In this document: positions 44,846-52,824 of the stretch, one piece after another
How positions within the stretch are numbered: position 1 is the first letter of the stretch
How the letters are laid out: each line of letters starts with the position of its first letter
NCBI RefSeq assembly: GCF_023716565.1
Contig: NZ_CP071849.1
Location: forward strand, 1,736,001-1,800,000
Direction of reading: 5' to 3'
Length of the DNA stretch: 64,000 bases
Origin: Vibrio sp. SCSIO 43136
GTDB lineage: Bacteria > Pseudomonadota > Gammaproteobacteria > Enterobacterales > Vibrionaceae
Notes under the pieces: generated by a model
Told to the model about the DNA's origin: nothing
The model's input: only the letters and a program-made list of their open reading frames with translations
Database searches by the model: none
Position numbers and translations under genes: made by a program

Positions 44846-45724
44846 CTACCCCCTATCACTGCCACTGACCACAGTCGCACTCTCTTTGTCTCGTCCATAA
44901 AAGACAGCGGGCTTATCGTGGTCAGAAAATATGGTTACCGCACGAGGGTCATCATCAGTATGCAGCTGCTTACCATCAATCCCCACTTTGGTCAATACGC
45001 CGCCAAAAGTCTTGGCAAGGTTAGATTGGGTGAACGTTGTGTCCACTGGCCCAGAGGCCACCACGGTGCGATTGATAAAAATCACTTCATTACAAAAATC
45101 AGGCACACTACCAAGGTTATGGGTGGATACCAAGATCAGGTGCCCTTGCGATTTGAGCTCTTGCAGTAGCGCCATGATGGCTGACTCTGTGGTGAAGTCG
45201 ACGCCGGTAAATGGTTCGTCCAACAAGATGATTTTGCTTTGCTGGGCAAGTGCTCGAGCCAAAAACACTCGCTTTTTCTGCCCACCCGAAAGTTCACCAA
45301 TCTGCCGTTTGGCTAGATGCGCAATACCTAAACGCTGCATGGCCTGCAATACTAATTGCCTGTCTTCGCCACTTGGCCTTTTAAAAAAGCCCATGAAGCC
45401 AAAGCGACCTTGCATCACCACTTCTTCGACTAAAATTGGAAAATCCCAGTCAATGTCCTCACTTTGAGGCACATAAGCCACCATGTTGCATTTTAGTGCT
45501 TGCTTGATGGCAACGTTATTGACTCGAATCGAGCCGCTGCGAGGCTCGACTAGCCCCATAATAGATTTAAACAGGGTCGACTTTCCGCCGCCGTTGATCC
45601 CCACTAGTGCGCAAATCGTACCCGCCTCCAGCGCAACATTGACCTGTTCAATCGCCGTCACACCATTGCGATAGACAACGCTAACATCATTGATCTCTAG
45701 TTGAGCGGTGGGATTAATGTTCAT
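44846..45724 (-). CDS. metal ABC transporter ATP-binding protein (SitB-like)
   Basis: A 292-residue ATPase. Walker [10 protein letters not shown], signature LSGGQKKR, Walker B IILLDEP and the switch His in VSTHN are all present. It energises metal import through the two permeases. AAGGG lies eight bases before the chosen ATG, which overlaps the 3' end of the binding-protein gene by 11 bases. Confidence 0.92.
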   Translation of the reverse strand: MNINPTAQLEINDVSVVYRNGVTAIEQVNVALEAGTICALVGINGGGKSTLFKSIMGLVEPRSGSIRVNNVAIKQALKCNMVAYVPQSEDIDWDFPILVEEVVMQGRFGFMGFFKRPSGEDRQLVLQAMQRLGIAHLAKRQIGELSGGQKKRVFLARALAQQSKIILLDEPFTGVDFTTESAIMALLQELKSQGHLILVSTHNLGSVPDFCNEVIFINRTVVASGPVDTTFTQSNLAKTFGGVLTKVGIDGKQLHTDDDPRAVTIFSDHDKPAVFYGRDKESATVVSGSDRG

Positions 45725-46601
45725 GATCAAATCCCTTGGCAATGGTGTTGCTGGTCACGCGCAGTAAGTCCAAATAAGTAGGCACTTTGCCACTTGCACT
45801 GGATAGTGAGTCCACATATAGCACGCCGCCATAGTGAGCCCCGGTTTCGGTTGCAACTTGGCGTGCTGGTTTGTCAGAAATGGTGCTTTCGCTAAACACC
45901 ACCGGGATCTGGTGCTGCCTCACGGTATCAATGAGCTGCTTAACCTGTTTTGGCGTACCCTGCTGATCAGCATTGATAGGCCAAAGGTAAGCTTCCTTAA
46001 GCTGGTAGTCCTTAGCCAGATAACTAAATGCGCCTTCACTGGTCACTAACCATCGCTGAGAGGCCGGAATACTTGCAAGTCGCTGACGAATGGGCTCAAT
46101 CTGCGCTGTGACTTGGTTGGCATAGGCTTGTGCGTTAGCTTGGTATGCAGCACGATTGTCAGGGTCGACTTGAATCAGCGCCTCTTTAATATTATCAATG
46201 TAGATAAGAGCGTTATTAGCTGACATCCAAGCGTGGGGGTTTGGTTTGCCTTGATACGGACCTTCATAAATAGACAATGGCTCTACACCATCACTCACGA
46301 CAAAGGCCGGCACCTTGTTGATATTGCCAAAAAAGCGTTCAAACCAACGCTCTAAGTTCATACCGTTCCACAGTACCAGATCGGCCGATTGTGCTTTTAC
46401 GATATCTTGAGGCGTCGGCTGATAGTCGTGAATTTCAGCGCCCACTTTGGTGATTGAGACGACATCGGCTTTATCACCGGCCACGTTTTGCGCCATATCT
46501 TGAATCACCGTAAAGGTGGTAACGACCTTGATTTTCGCTTGGCTTTGAGTGGCGACAGATAAAAGGGCAGCGCTCACCGCTGCGATGATCCACGATTTCA
46601 T
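45714..46601 (-). CDS. metal-binding periplasmic protein (SitA/MntC-like)
   Basis: A 295-residue cluster A-I solute-binding protein. It has a signal peptide (1-22, QSQA). The metal ligands expected for manganese/iron binders are visible: His in [11 protein letters not shown], His in PNPHAWMS, Glu in [11 protein letters not shown] and Asp near the C-terminus. The short His loop, as opposed to a His-rich loop, favours manganese or iron over zinc. First gene of the operon, with AGGTC before the start and a Fur box 18 bases upstream of the ATG. Confidence 0.9.
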   Translation of the reverse strand: MKSWIIAAVSAALLSVATQSQAKIKVVTTFTVIQDMAQNVAGDKADVVSITKVGAEIHDYQPTPQDIVKAQSADLVLWNGMNLERWFERFFGNINKVPAFVVSDGVEPLSIYEGPYQGKPNPHAWMSANNALIYIDNIKEALIQVDPDNRAAYQANAQAYANQVTAQIEPIRQRLASIPASQRWLVTSEGAFSYLAKDYQLKEAYLWPINADQQGTPKQVKQLIDTVRQHQIPVVFSESTISDKPARQVATETGAHYGGVLYVDSLSSASGKVPTYLDLLRVTSNTIAKGFDHEH

Positions 46602-46618
46602 TGTGTGACCTAAATAGC

Positions 46619-46637
46619 ATTGAGAATTATTCTCATT
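46619..46637. promoter_or_regulatory. Fur box
   Basis: ATTGAGAATTATTCTCATT, a 19-base near-perfect palindrome of the Fur type, just upstream of the sitA-like gene. It implies iron repression of the operon. Confidence 0.85.
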
Positions 46638-46664
46638 AAAAGACTATTTAGTAACAATGTCAAC

Positions 46665-46681
46665 AGGGGGGAATCCCCCCT
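46665..46681. promoter_or_regulatory. VqmA-binding palindrome of the vqmR promoter
   Basis: AGGGGGGAATCCCCCCT is almost the same as the V. cholerae VqmA site I remember, AGGGGGGATTTCCCCCCT, one base shorter at the centre. It lies about 30-45 bases upstream of the predicted vqmR start. Confidence 0.85.
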
Positions 46682-46709
46682 TTCGAGATCTGAAAATATC
46701 TATTAACGT

Positions 46710-46846
46710 ATTTGTAGTGAAACTTGCTGAATAGTTAAGTCTCACAGGTATGACAACTTGGACCCTAAGCTTGTTATACCTCTTCTACACGTCGACAAGA
46801 TTTTATCTTGTATTTGCCAGCTCCCTCAGGCTGGCATTTTTTTGTC
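46710..46846 (+). ncRNA. vqmR: VqmR quorum-sensing small RNA
   Basis: A rightward RNA about 137 bases long, directly upstream of vqmA, as in V. cholerae. The 3' half folds as GGTATGACAA/TTGTTATACC, then ACAAGAT/ATCTTGT, then the terminator TGCCAG/CTGGCA with seven Ts. A -10-like TATTAA lies at 46701-46706, placing the start near 46710. VqmR is a Hfq-dependent RNA that represses biofilm and other genes when VqmA is bound to the DPO autoinducer. The 5' end is an estimate. Confidence 0.8.
46814..46846 (+). terminator. terminator of VqmR
   Basis: TTTGCCAG, a ten-base loop, CTGGCA and TTTTTTT. No protein gene precedes it on this strand. Confidence 0.88.
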
Positions 46847-46959
46847 TAAATTGCGCCCCATCCTATAAATAACAACTATTTTTGTAGGGACTATTGCTCG
46901 TTTGAATATGTGACTGGTAACATGCTTTATCACCCGTTAGCCGTCATTAAGTTGTATCA

Positions 46960-47658
46960 ATGGCATTAACTTCTCAGCTCGAATCCCTTTTTTCTCAACT
47001 GCCTGGCTGCTGGGGATGTAAGGATAAAAACTCCGTCTTTGTCTATGCAAATGTTGCCTATGGCGAACTCATAGGCGTTGATGATCACTTAGACTGTATC
47101 GGCCTCACTGATTTTGAGATGCCGAGCCCAACCACGGCTTGCGCCGCTGATTTTCAAAGACAAGACAAGCAGGTCATGGAAACCGGCCAAACACTGCGCA
47201 TTCTTGATATCCACCCTTACCCTGACGGCCATTGGCGAGCACATATCTTTACCAAGTGCCCTTGGTTTGATGATGCTGGTGAGATTCAAGGCACAATTTT
47301 CTATGGTATAGAGTTAGAAAACACAGCAATTTTGGAAGTCGGGCACTGGATCTGCCGCGCTACGGGGTTAAGCCAAACGCATCATATTTTCAGCACTCAG
47401 GCAAACCAAGCGCCACAAAAGCTCAATCAGAGAGAATCTCAGGTGCTGTTTTTACTGCTTTACGGTAAGAAGCCACAATTTATTGCCAACGCCATGAAGA
47501 TATCGGTCAAAACCGTTGAAGGGCATGTTGCAAGGCTTAGGCTTAAGTTTGGTGCCAACAGTAAAGCTGAGCTTATCGAAATGGCGCTGGATGCAGGCTA
47601 CGGGTCGGTGATCCCAGAAAGTTTATTGCAGACTCAGATATCCGTGGTACTAGGGTAA
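46960..47658 (+). CDS. vqmA: quorum-sensing receptor and transcription factor VqmA
   Basis: A 232-residue protein with an N-terminal PAS domain (about 5-125; LPGCWGCKDKNSVFVYANVAYGELIG) and a C-terminal LuxR-type helix-turn-helix (LNQRESQVLFLLL, then QFIANAMKISVKTVEGHVARLR). Phe 65, Phe 97 and Lys 99 (HIFTKCPW) line up with the DPO-binding residues F67, F99 and K101 of V. cholerae VqmA. It activates vqmR through the G/C palindrome upstream. The start codon is weakly supported by Shine-Dalgarno. Confidence 0.85.
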   Translation: MALTSQLESLFSQLPGCWGCKDKNSVFVYANVAYGELIGVDDHLDCIGLTDFEMPSPTTACAADFQRQDKQVMETGQTLRILDIHPYPDGHWRAHIFTKCPWFDDAGEIQGTIFYGIELENTAILEVGHWICRATGLSQTHHIFSTQANQAPQKLNQRESQVLFLLLYGKKPQFIANAMKISVKTVEGHVARLRLKFGANSKAELIEMALDAGYGSVIPESLLQTQISVVLG

Positions 47659-47660
47659 GA

Positions 47661-47692
47661 AAAACCCCCAATGCACAAACATCAGGGGTTTA
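47661..47692. terminator. possible terminator after vqmA
   Basis: AAAACCCC, a 16-base loop and GGGGTTT. There is no long T-run on the + strand; it may act weakly in both directions. Confidence 0.55.
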
Positions 47693-47706
47693 GGGCGTGT
47701 TGACCT
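47691..47706. repeat. solitary end of the 4.9-kb MITE
   Basis: TAGGGCGTGTTGACCT matches the TA duplication plus the first 14 bases of the element ends at 4935 and 5201. No second end is nearby, so this is a truncated remnant or chance target. It lies between vqmA and pdxH. Confidence 0.55.
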
Positions 47707-47726
47707 AGTAATTTAACCATAACGAG

Positions 47727-48362
47727 CTATGGCGCTAGGCGATCCACATCCCAGTCACCACCGTTTTCAGTAAATAAGAAACGGTCGTGTAAACGGTGTT
47801 CACCACCTTGCCAAAACTCAATGCTTTGCGGCTTAACTCTAAAGCCACCCCAGAATTTAGGAACTGGGATTTCACCTTCTTCAAACTGCTTTTTCAGCTC
47901 CATGTACTTGCCTAATAGTAGGCTGCGCGCTGAAATGCGGCTACTCTGGTGGCTAGCGATCGCTGCAATCTGACTCTCTTTAGGACGAGAGGTGAAGTAC
48001 TTCATGTTCTCCAATGCTGTCAGTTTCTGCGCCACACCAGTGATATGTACTTGGCGCTCAAGCGGATGCCAAGGAAAATGCAAACTGATGTTGGTGTTGT
48101 TTTCCAACTGCTGCGCTTTACGACTGCCTAAGTTGGTGTAAAACACAAAGCCGTCTTTATCGACACTTTTCAGTAGAACAATGCGCTGGAAAGGCATGCC
48201 ATTTTCATCCACTGTAGCAATCGTCATCGCCGTAGGGTCAGTCAATTTTGCCTCCACAGCTTGCTCAAGCCAAAGGTTAAACTGATCGATCGGGTCGGCT
48301 TTTAAGTCGCGTCGGCGCAGACCGCCTTTTGAGTACTCGCGACGAATATCTGAAAGTTCCAT
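47727..48362 (-). CDS. pdxH: pyridoxamine 5'-phosphate oxidase
   Basis: A 211-residue FMN enzyme of vitamin B6 metabolism that forms pyridoxal 5'-phosphate. It begins [19 protein letters not shown], has [27 protein letters not shown] for FMN binding and ends [13 protein letters not shown] plus DRLAP. AAAGGAG precedes MELSD perfectly, so that start is chosen over an upstream Met. Confidence 0.95.
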   Translation of the reverse strand: MELSDIRREYSKGGLRRRDLKADPIDQFNLWLEQAVEAKLTDPTAMTIATVDENGMPFQRIVLLKSVDKDGFVFYTNLGSRKAQQLENNTNISLHFPWHPLERQVHITGVAQKLTALENMKYFTSRPKESQIAAIASHQSSRISARSLLLGKYMELKKQFEEGEIPVPKFWGGFRVKPQSIEFWQGGEHRLHDRFLFTENGGDWDVDRLAP

Positions 48363-48818
48363 TGAAAGCTCCTTTGTCGTTGCTGCGATTGTGCGATCAA
48401 CCGAGGCTTTACTCAAGCGTTAAATCAATTACTTGGGCTAAGCATTTCGCTAGCTAAGTACCTACAATTTCTACGACTCAAACATCGGCAAGGTTCTCAT
48501 TCCAACCTTAATTAGTTTACAAAACCCATATAACCCTAGCCTATACTTAACAGAATCGATTAACATGCTGTTAAAGGCGTAATGAAATCAACTGATTGAA
48601 AGCGATACCAATACGACTAATTATGTGATCTTGCATAGCGACGGACAGATTTTGTCTAGCATGGTCCGGCATTCCGGGGAAGAAATCTTATGCCTAGCTG
48701 GGACTAGGGATACGATTTCTGACGCGGCTAGAGGAAATATGGACTAGCTAGGCTGATCAGATAATTAGTTGGATTGGTATGAAACTACGCCGCATTAATT
48801 GTTATTCAGGGAATGAAA
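48363..48818. other. intergenic region between pdxH and lapC
   Basis: 456 bases with divergent promoters and the inverted-repeat element at 48605-48780. No gene was found in it. Confidence 0.5.
48605..48780. repeat. 176-bp MITE-like inverted-repeat element
   Basis: The left end reads ATACCAATACGACTAATTAT and the right end, inverted, reads ATACCAATCCAACTAATTAT; the match continues to TGATC with 23 of 26 identical. The interior is non-coding with CTAGC/GCTAG motifs. It lies immediately upstream of lapC, so it could carry or separate promoter elements. Elements with ATACCAAT ends occur between genes in vibrios as I remember. Confidence 0.75.
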
Positions 48819-50210
48819 ATGGATAGGAAGGGCTTAAATAAGTTAGATTCAACCGAGCTCGACTACGTTGACGACAAAACCGCAGCCTTGCTGCTCAACA
48901 CCCCAACCAGTGCCAGAATCCTTTTGTGGGTTGTGGTGCTTTTCTTCGTCTGTGCTGGGGTATGGGCTGCATGGGCGCAAATCGATAAAGTCACCGCCGG
49001 GGAAGGCAAAGTCATCCCTTCTTCCCAGCTGCAAATCGTACAAAACCTCGAAGGGGGATTGGTCAAAAGCCTGCTGGTAAAAGAAGGCCAATCGGTGACC
49101 AAAGGCCAGCAGCTGCTATTAATCGACGATACTCGTTTTCGCAGTGACTTTCGTGAGCGTGAGCAGCAAGTCACCAACTTAACCGCATCGGTATTACAGC
49201 TGACTGCTTCCCTATCCAGTATTACCGTCAATGAAGATTTCACTCCGGCCACTTGGCAAGACAGTGTCAAGATCGATGCCACCAAACTGATCTTCCCCGA
49301 ACAGATCCGCGAAAGCGCTCCGGATCTGGTTGCTCGCCAAATGGCAGAATATAGACAAGATCTTAATAACCTACGCAACCAAGTATCAGTATTGACTCAA
49401 CAAGTGAAACAGAAACAGCAAGATCTGGTTGAACTGCGGGCGCGGGTCGATAACTTAAAACAGAGTTACCAGTTTGCGAGAAAAGAGCTCGACATTACTC
49501 GTCCGCTTGCTGAAGAAGGCGTAGTGCCAAAAATTGAACTGTTAAAGCTTGAGCGCCAAGTGAATGATACTCGCCGCGAAATGACCTCTAACGAGCTTAA
49601 AATCCCAGTGCTCAACTCCGCCATTCAAGAAGCGATTTTAAGCCGCATTAATGCGGTTCAAGATTTCCGTTCTGAGCAGCAAGAAAAGCTCAATCAGGCC
49701 CAAGATAAGCTCTCTGCATTAACTGAATCAACCGTTGGCCTAGAAGACCGAGTCAATCGAACCACGGTAGTCTCTCCAGTAACTGGCACGATTAAAAAAC
49801 TCTACATCAATACCGTGGGTGGGGTTATCCAGCCGGGGATGGATTTAGTTGAGATCGTGCCGACCGAAGATACGCTTCTCGTCGAAGCTAAAATTGCACC
49901 GCAAGATATTGCATTCCTGCGTCCGGGCTTATCTGCTTTGGTTAAATTTAGCGCCTATGACTTTACTCGCTATGGTGGTTTAGAAGGCACATTGGAACAC
50001 ATCAGTGCCGACACCATTCAGGACGAAGAGGGCAACAGTTTTTACTTAGTACGTGTGCGTACCACTCAAGATAAGTTTGGCCTCAATGACGACTTACCGA
50101 TTATTCCGGGTATGACCGCCTCGGTAGACATCATCACAGGTAAGCGTTCGGTACTCGACTACCTGCTCAAGCCAATCACCAAAGCTAGCCAAACGGCGCT
50201 GCGGGAGTAA
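48819..50210 (+). CDS. lapC: type I secretion membrane-fusion protein LapC
   Basis: A 463-residue HlyD-family protein. One N-terminal membrane helix (about 33-52) precedes a periplasmic region with long coiled coils (about 95-300) and lipoyl halves (GKVIPSSQLQIVQNLEGGLVKSLLVKEGQ and VSPVTGTIKKLYI). With LapB and an outer-membrane TolC-like protein it secretes a large adhesin. AGGGA at six-base spacing favours the ATG at 48819 over one two codons earlier. First gene of lapC-lapG-lapD-lapB. Confidence 0.88.
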   Translation: MDRKGLNKLDSTELDYVDDKTAALLLNTPTSARILLWVVVLFFVCAGVWAAWAQIDKVTAGEGKVIPSSQLQIVQNLEGGLVKSLLVKEGQSVTKGQQLLLIDDTRFRSDFREREQQVTNLTASVLQLTASLSSITVNEDFTPATWQDSVKIDATKLIFPEQIRESAPDLVARQMAEYRQDLNNLRNQVSVLTQQVKQKQQDLVELRARVDNLKQSYQFARKELDITRPLAEEGVVPKIELLKLERQVNDTRREMTSNELKIPVLNSAIQEAILSRINAVQDFRSEQQEKLNQAQDKLSALTESTVGLEDRVNRTTVVSPVTGTIKKLYINTVGGVIQPGMDLVEIVPTEDTLLVEAKIAPQDIAFLRPGLSALVKFSAYDFTRYGGLEGTLEHISADTIQDEEGNSFYLVRVRTTQDKFGLNDDLPIIPGMTASVDIITGKRSVLDYLLKPITKASQTALRE

Positions 50211-50216
50211 GCGGGC

Positions 50217-50891
50217 ATGGCATGGAAGCGACCTAAACTCGCCCTTCTTGGATTGCTTGCTCTGAGCTTTGCCTCAGGCGCACTCAACACCCAAGAGCAG
50301 CGTTGGGTTGATGCCGTACAGCGTACTTATGGCGATCGCGCTGCGCAACGCATGTATGCGTGGCGTGATGTGATCCACAGCTACAAAGGTCTGCCAGAAT
50401 CTGAGCAACTAGAAGCGGTAAACCGCTTTTTTAACCAGATGAACTTCATCGACGATATCCACATGTGGGGCCAAAAAGACTACTGGGCAACCCCACTAGA
50501 GTTCATCGGTAGCGCAGGTGGTGACTGTGAAGATTTCACTATTGCCAAATATTTTTCCTTGCTGGAGTTAGGCGTGCCAGACAAAAAACTACGCCTTATC
50601 TATGTAAAAGCCATCGAGCTTAATCAGTTCCACATGGTGCTGGCCTACTACTCCAGCCCAAGTGCCGAGCCGTTACTGCTCGACAACTTAAAATACGACA
50701 TTACCCGTGCATCAACACGCCGCGATTTGCTGCCGATTTATAGTTTTAACGGTACCAACCTGTGGTTAATGAAAGAACGTGGTGCCGGTAAGTTGGCTGG
50801 GAAGTCATCTCGTTTGAGTTTATGGAACGATCTACGCTCACGAGAGAAGACTCTTAAATTAAACAAACCGATCATCAATTTTGACGAGTAG
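50217..50891 (+). CDS. lapG: periplasmic cysteine protease LapG
   Basis: A 224-residue bacterial transglutaminase-like cysteine proteinase with a signal peptide. The catalytic triad is Cys 104 (GGDCEDF), His 139 (NQFHMV) and Asp 156 (LLLDNL). It cuts the N-terminal retention module of a type I-secreted adhesin, releasing it when LapD is free of c-di-GMP. The protease also needs calcium in homologues. It begins six bases after lapC. Confidence 0.92.
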   Translation: MAWKRPKLALLGLLALSFASGALNTQEQRWVDAVQRTYGDRAAQRMYAWRDVIHSYKGLPESEQLEAVNRFFNQMNFIDDIHMWGQKDYWATPLEFIGSAGGDCEDFTIAKYFSLLELGVPDKKLRLIYVKAIELNQFHMVLAYYSSPSAEPLLLDNLKYDITRASTRRDLLPIYSFNGTNLWLMKERGAGKLAGKSSRLSLWNDLRSREKTLKLNKPIINFDE

Positions 50892-50896
50892 ACAAG

Positions 50897-52813
50897 ATGA
50901 CACTATATAAACAGCTTGTCGCATGGATGTTAGCCGTCTTTATCATGCTGATTACTTCAGTATTTGCTATCGAGTTTAACACCACGCGAGACTTTCTTGA
51001 GCAGCAGCAACGCTCTGAGGTCAACAACACCATCAATACGGTAGGCTTGGCTCTGGCTCCATATCTTGAAGACCAAGATGAGGTCGCCGTTGAGTCAGTG
51101 ATTAACGCCCTATTTGATGGCAGCTCATATCAAGCCGTACGCCTTATCTTTCTGGCCAACGACAAAGAAATCGTGCGCACCTACCCTATTCATCGTCAAA
51201 ATGTTCCTGAATGGTTCACCGAACTTCACCTGTTTCGTACCATTCACGATCGCCGGGTCGTGACCAGCGGCTGGATGCAGTTGGCTGAAGTCGAGATTAT
51301 CAGCCACCCTGGCGATGCTAATGCGCAGCTTTGGGGAGCGGCGGTGGATCTACTCACCATCTTCTCAGCCATCTTCTTGATTGGTGTGCTAGTGATCACC
51401 ATGGTAGTCAAACGAGCGCTGTTACCATTAAGCCAAATTGTGCAAAAAATGAATGACGTGGCGAATCACCAGTTTGGGAAGCCACTGCCTCTGCCTCGAA
51501 CTAAAGACTTGATTGCCGTAGTAAAAGGCATCAACTTTATGTCTGCCCAAGTGGAGAAGAGCTTTCAGGCGCAAGCTAAGGAAGCCGAGCAGCTTCGCCA
51601 ACGTGCTTTCATTGACCCTGTATCTCAACTGGGTAACCGCTCTTTCTTCATGGCGCAGCTCAACACTTGGTTGAAAGAGTCGGCTATTGGTGGCGTGGCC
51701 ATTTTGGAATCCACCTTTATTGCCGATGCTTACGAAGAACATGGCTATGAAGCGGGTGACGCCAAGGTACGTAGCCTTGCCGATCACTTAAAAACGACAT
51801 TAGCCTCTCCAGACATTACCATTGCGCGCATCAACACGTCTGAGTTTGCGTTCATTTTCCAAAACCTAGGTGATGAAGAGCTAAAAGTGACCGCCGAAAG
51901 CATCATGAACTACATCCAAGATCTGCACTCAGACCCAACCGGAACAGAGCCGCTCGATGCTTATTTAGGTATTGTTCATAACGAGCAGCCAAAAAGCACA
52001 TCAGACATTTTGGCATTGGTGGACAACGCCCTGTCTCTTGCTCACGCAAATCCGAATACTTGCTATGGCATTGTTAAAGATACTCAACAAGCAACTGTAC
52101 TTGGTAAGCAGCAGTGGCGTGCTCTGGTCGAACAAGCCATTGAAGAGCAGTTGATTGAGTTTAAGTTCCAGACGGCCTCCAATGCGCAGAAACAGCCATA
52201 TCACCAAGAAGTGTTCTCTGCTATTGAAAAAGAAGGGCAACGCTACACCGCCAACCAATACCTGTTTGCACTTGAACAGCTTGGTGAAGGCCAGATCTTT
52301 GACCGCTTTGTCATAGAGTCAGTGATCGATAAGTTGACCTCAGAAGAGCACAACACGCCATTTGCCATCAACTTAACCGTAAGCAGTGTTTGCGAGCCAA
52401 GCTTTATTCGCTGGCTATCTCAAACGTTGAGCCGTCACACCGATATCGCCAATAAGCTGCACTTTGAGATCCCAGAAACCTGTTTCGTGCACCACCAGCA
52501 CCATACCGCTCTGGTGTGTCACGCCATTCGTACCGCTGGGGCTGAGTTTGGTGTCGATAACTATGGTCGTCACTTCCACTCATTGGATTACATCAACGAG
52601 TTCCGTCCTGCGTACGTGAAGATTGATTACCTCTACACCCACAACCTCGATGATGAGCAGCAAGCATATACCCTAACGTCCATCTCTCGTACGGCGCACA
52701 ATTTGGATATTACGACCATTGCGTCACGAGTTGAAACCCAAACTCAGTTGAACTTCTTGTCTGAACACTTCGTCGATGTGTTCCAAGGCTATATTGTCGA
52801 TACCAAGGATTAA
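50897..52813 (+). CDS. lapD: c-di-GMP receptor LapD
   Basis: A 638-residue inner-membrane protein. A periplasmic LapD/MoxY domain lies between helices at about 8-28 and 155-175. HAMP, a degenerate GGDEF (ARINTSEFAFIF, lacking GGDEF) and a degenerate EAL domain (IEFKFQ in place of EAL, catalytic residues missing) follow. The protein is therefore a c-di-GMP sensor and not an enzyme. Bound to c-di-GMP it sequesters LapG and keeps the adhesin on the cell surface. It starts five bases after lapG. Confidence 0.92.
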   Translation: MTLYKQLVAWMLAVFIMLITSVFAIEFNTTRDFLEQQQRSEVNNTINTVGLALAPYLEDQDEVAVESVINALFDGSSYQAVRLIFLANDKEIVRTYPIHRQNVPEWFTELHLFRTIHDRRVVTSGWMQLAEVEIISHPGDANAQLWGAAVDLLTIFSAIFLIGVLVITMVVKRALLPLSQIVQKMNDVANHQFGKPLPLPRTKDLIAVVKGINFMSAQVEKSFQAQAKEAEQLRQRAFIDPVSQLGNRSFFMAQLNTWLKESAIGGVAILESTFIADAYEEHGYEAGDAKVRSLADHLKTTLASPDITIARINTSEFAFIFQNLGDEELKVTAESIMNYIQDLHSDPTGTEPLDAYLGIVHNEQPKSTSDILALVDNALSLAHANPNTCYGIVKDTQQATVLGKQQWRALVEQAIEEQLIEFKFQTASNAQKQPYHQEVFSAIEKEGQRYTANQYLFALEQLGEGQIFDRFVIESVIDKLTSEEHNTPFAINLTVSSVCEPSFIRWLSQTLSRHTDIANKLHFEIPETCFVHHQHHTALVCHAIRTAGAEFGVDNYGRHFHSLDYINEFRPAYVKIDYLYTHNLDDEQQAYTLTSISRTAHNLDITTIASRVETQTQLNFLSEHFVDVFQGYIVDTKD

Positions 52814-52824
52814 GGCCAAGTTGT

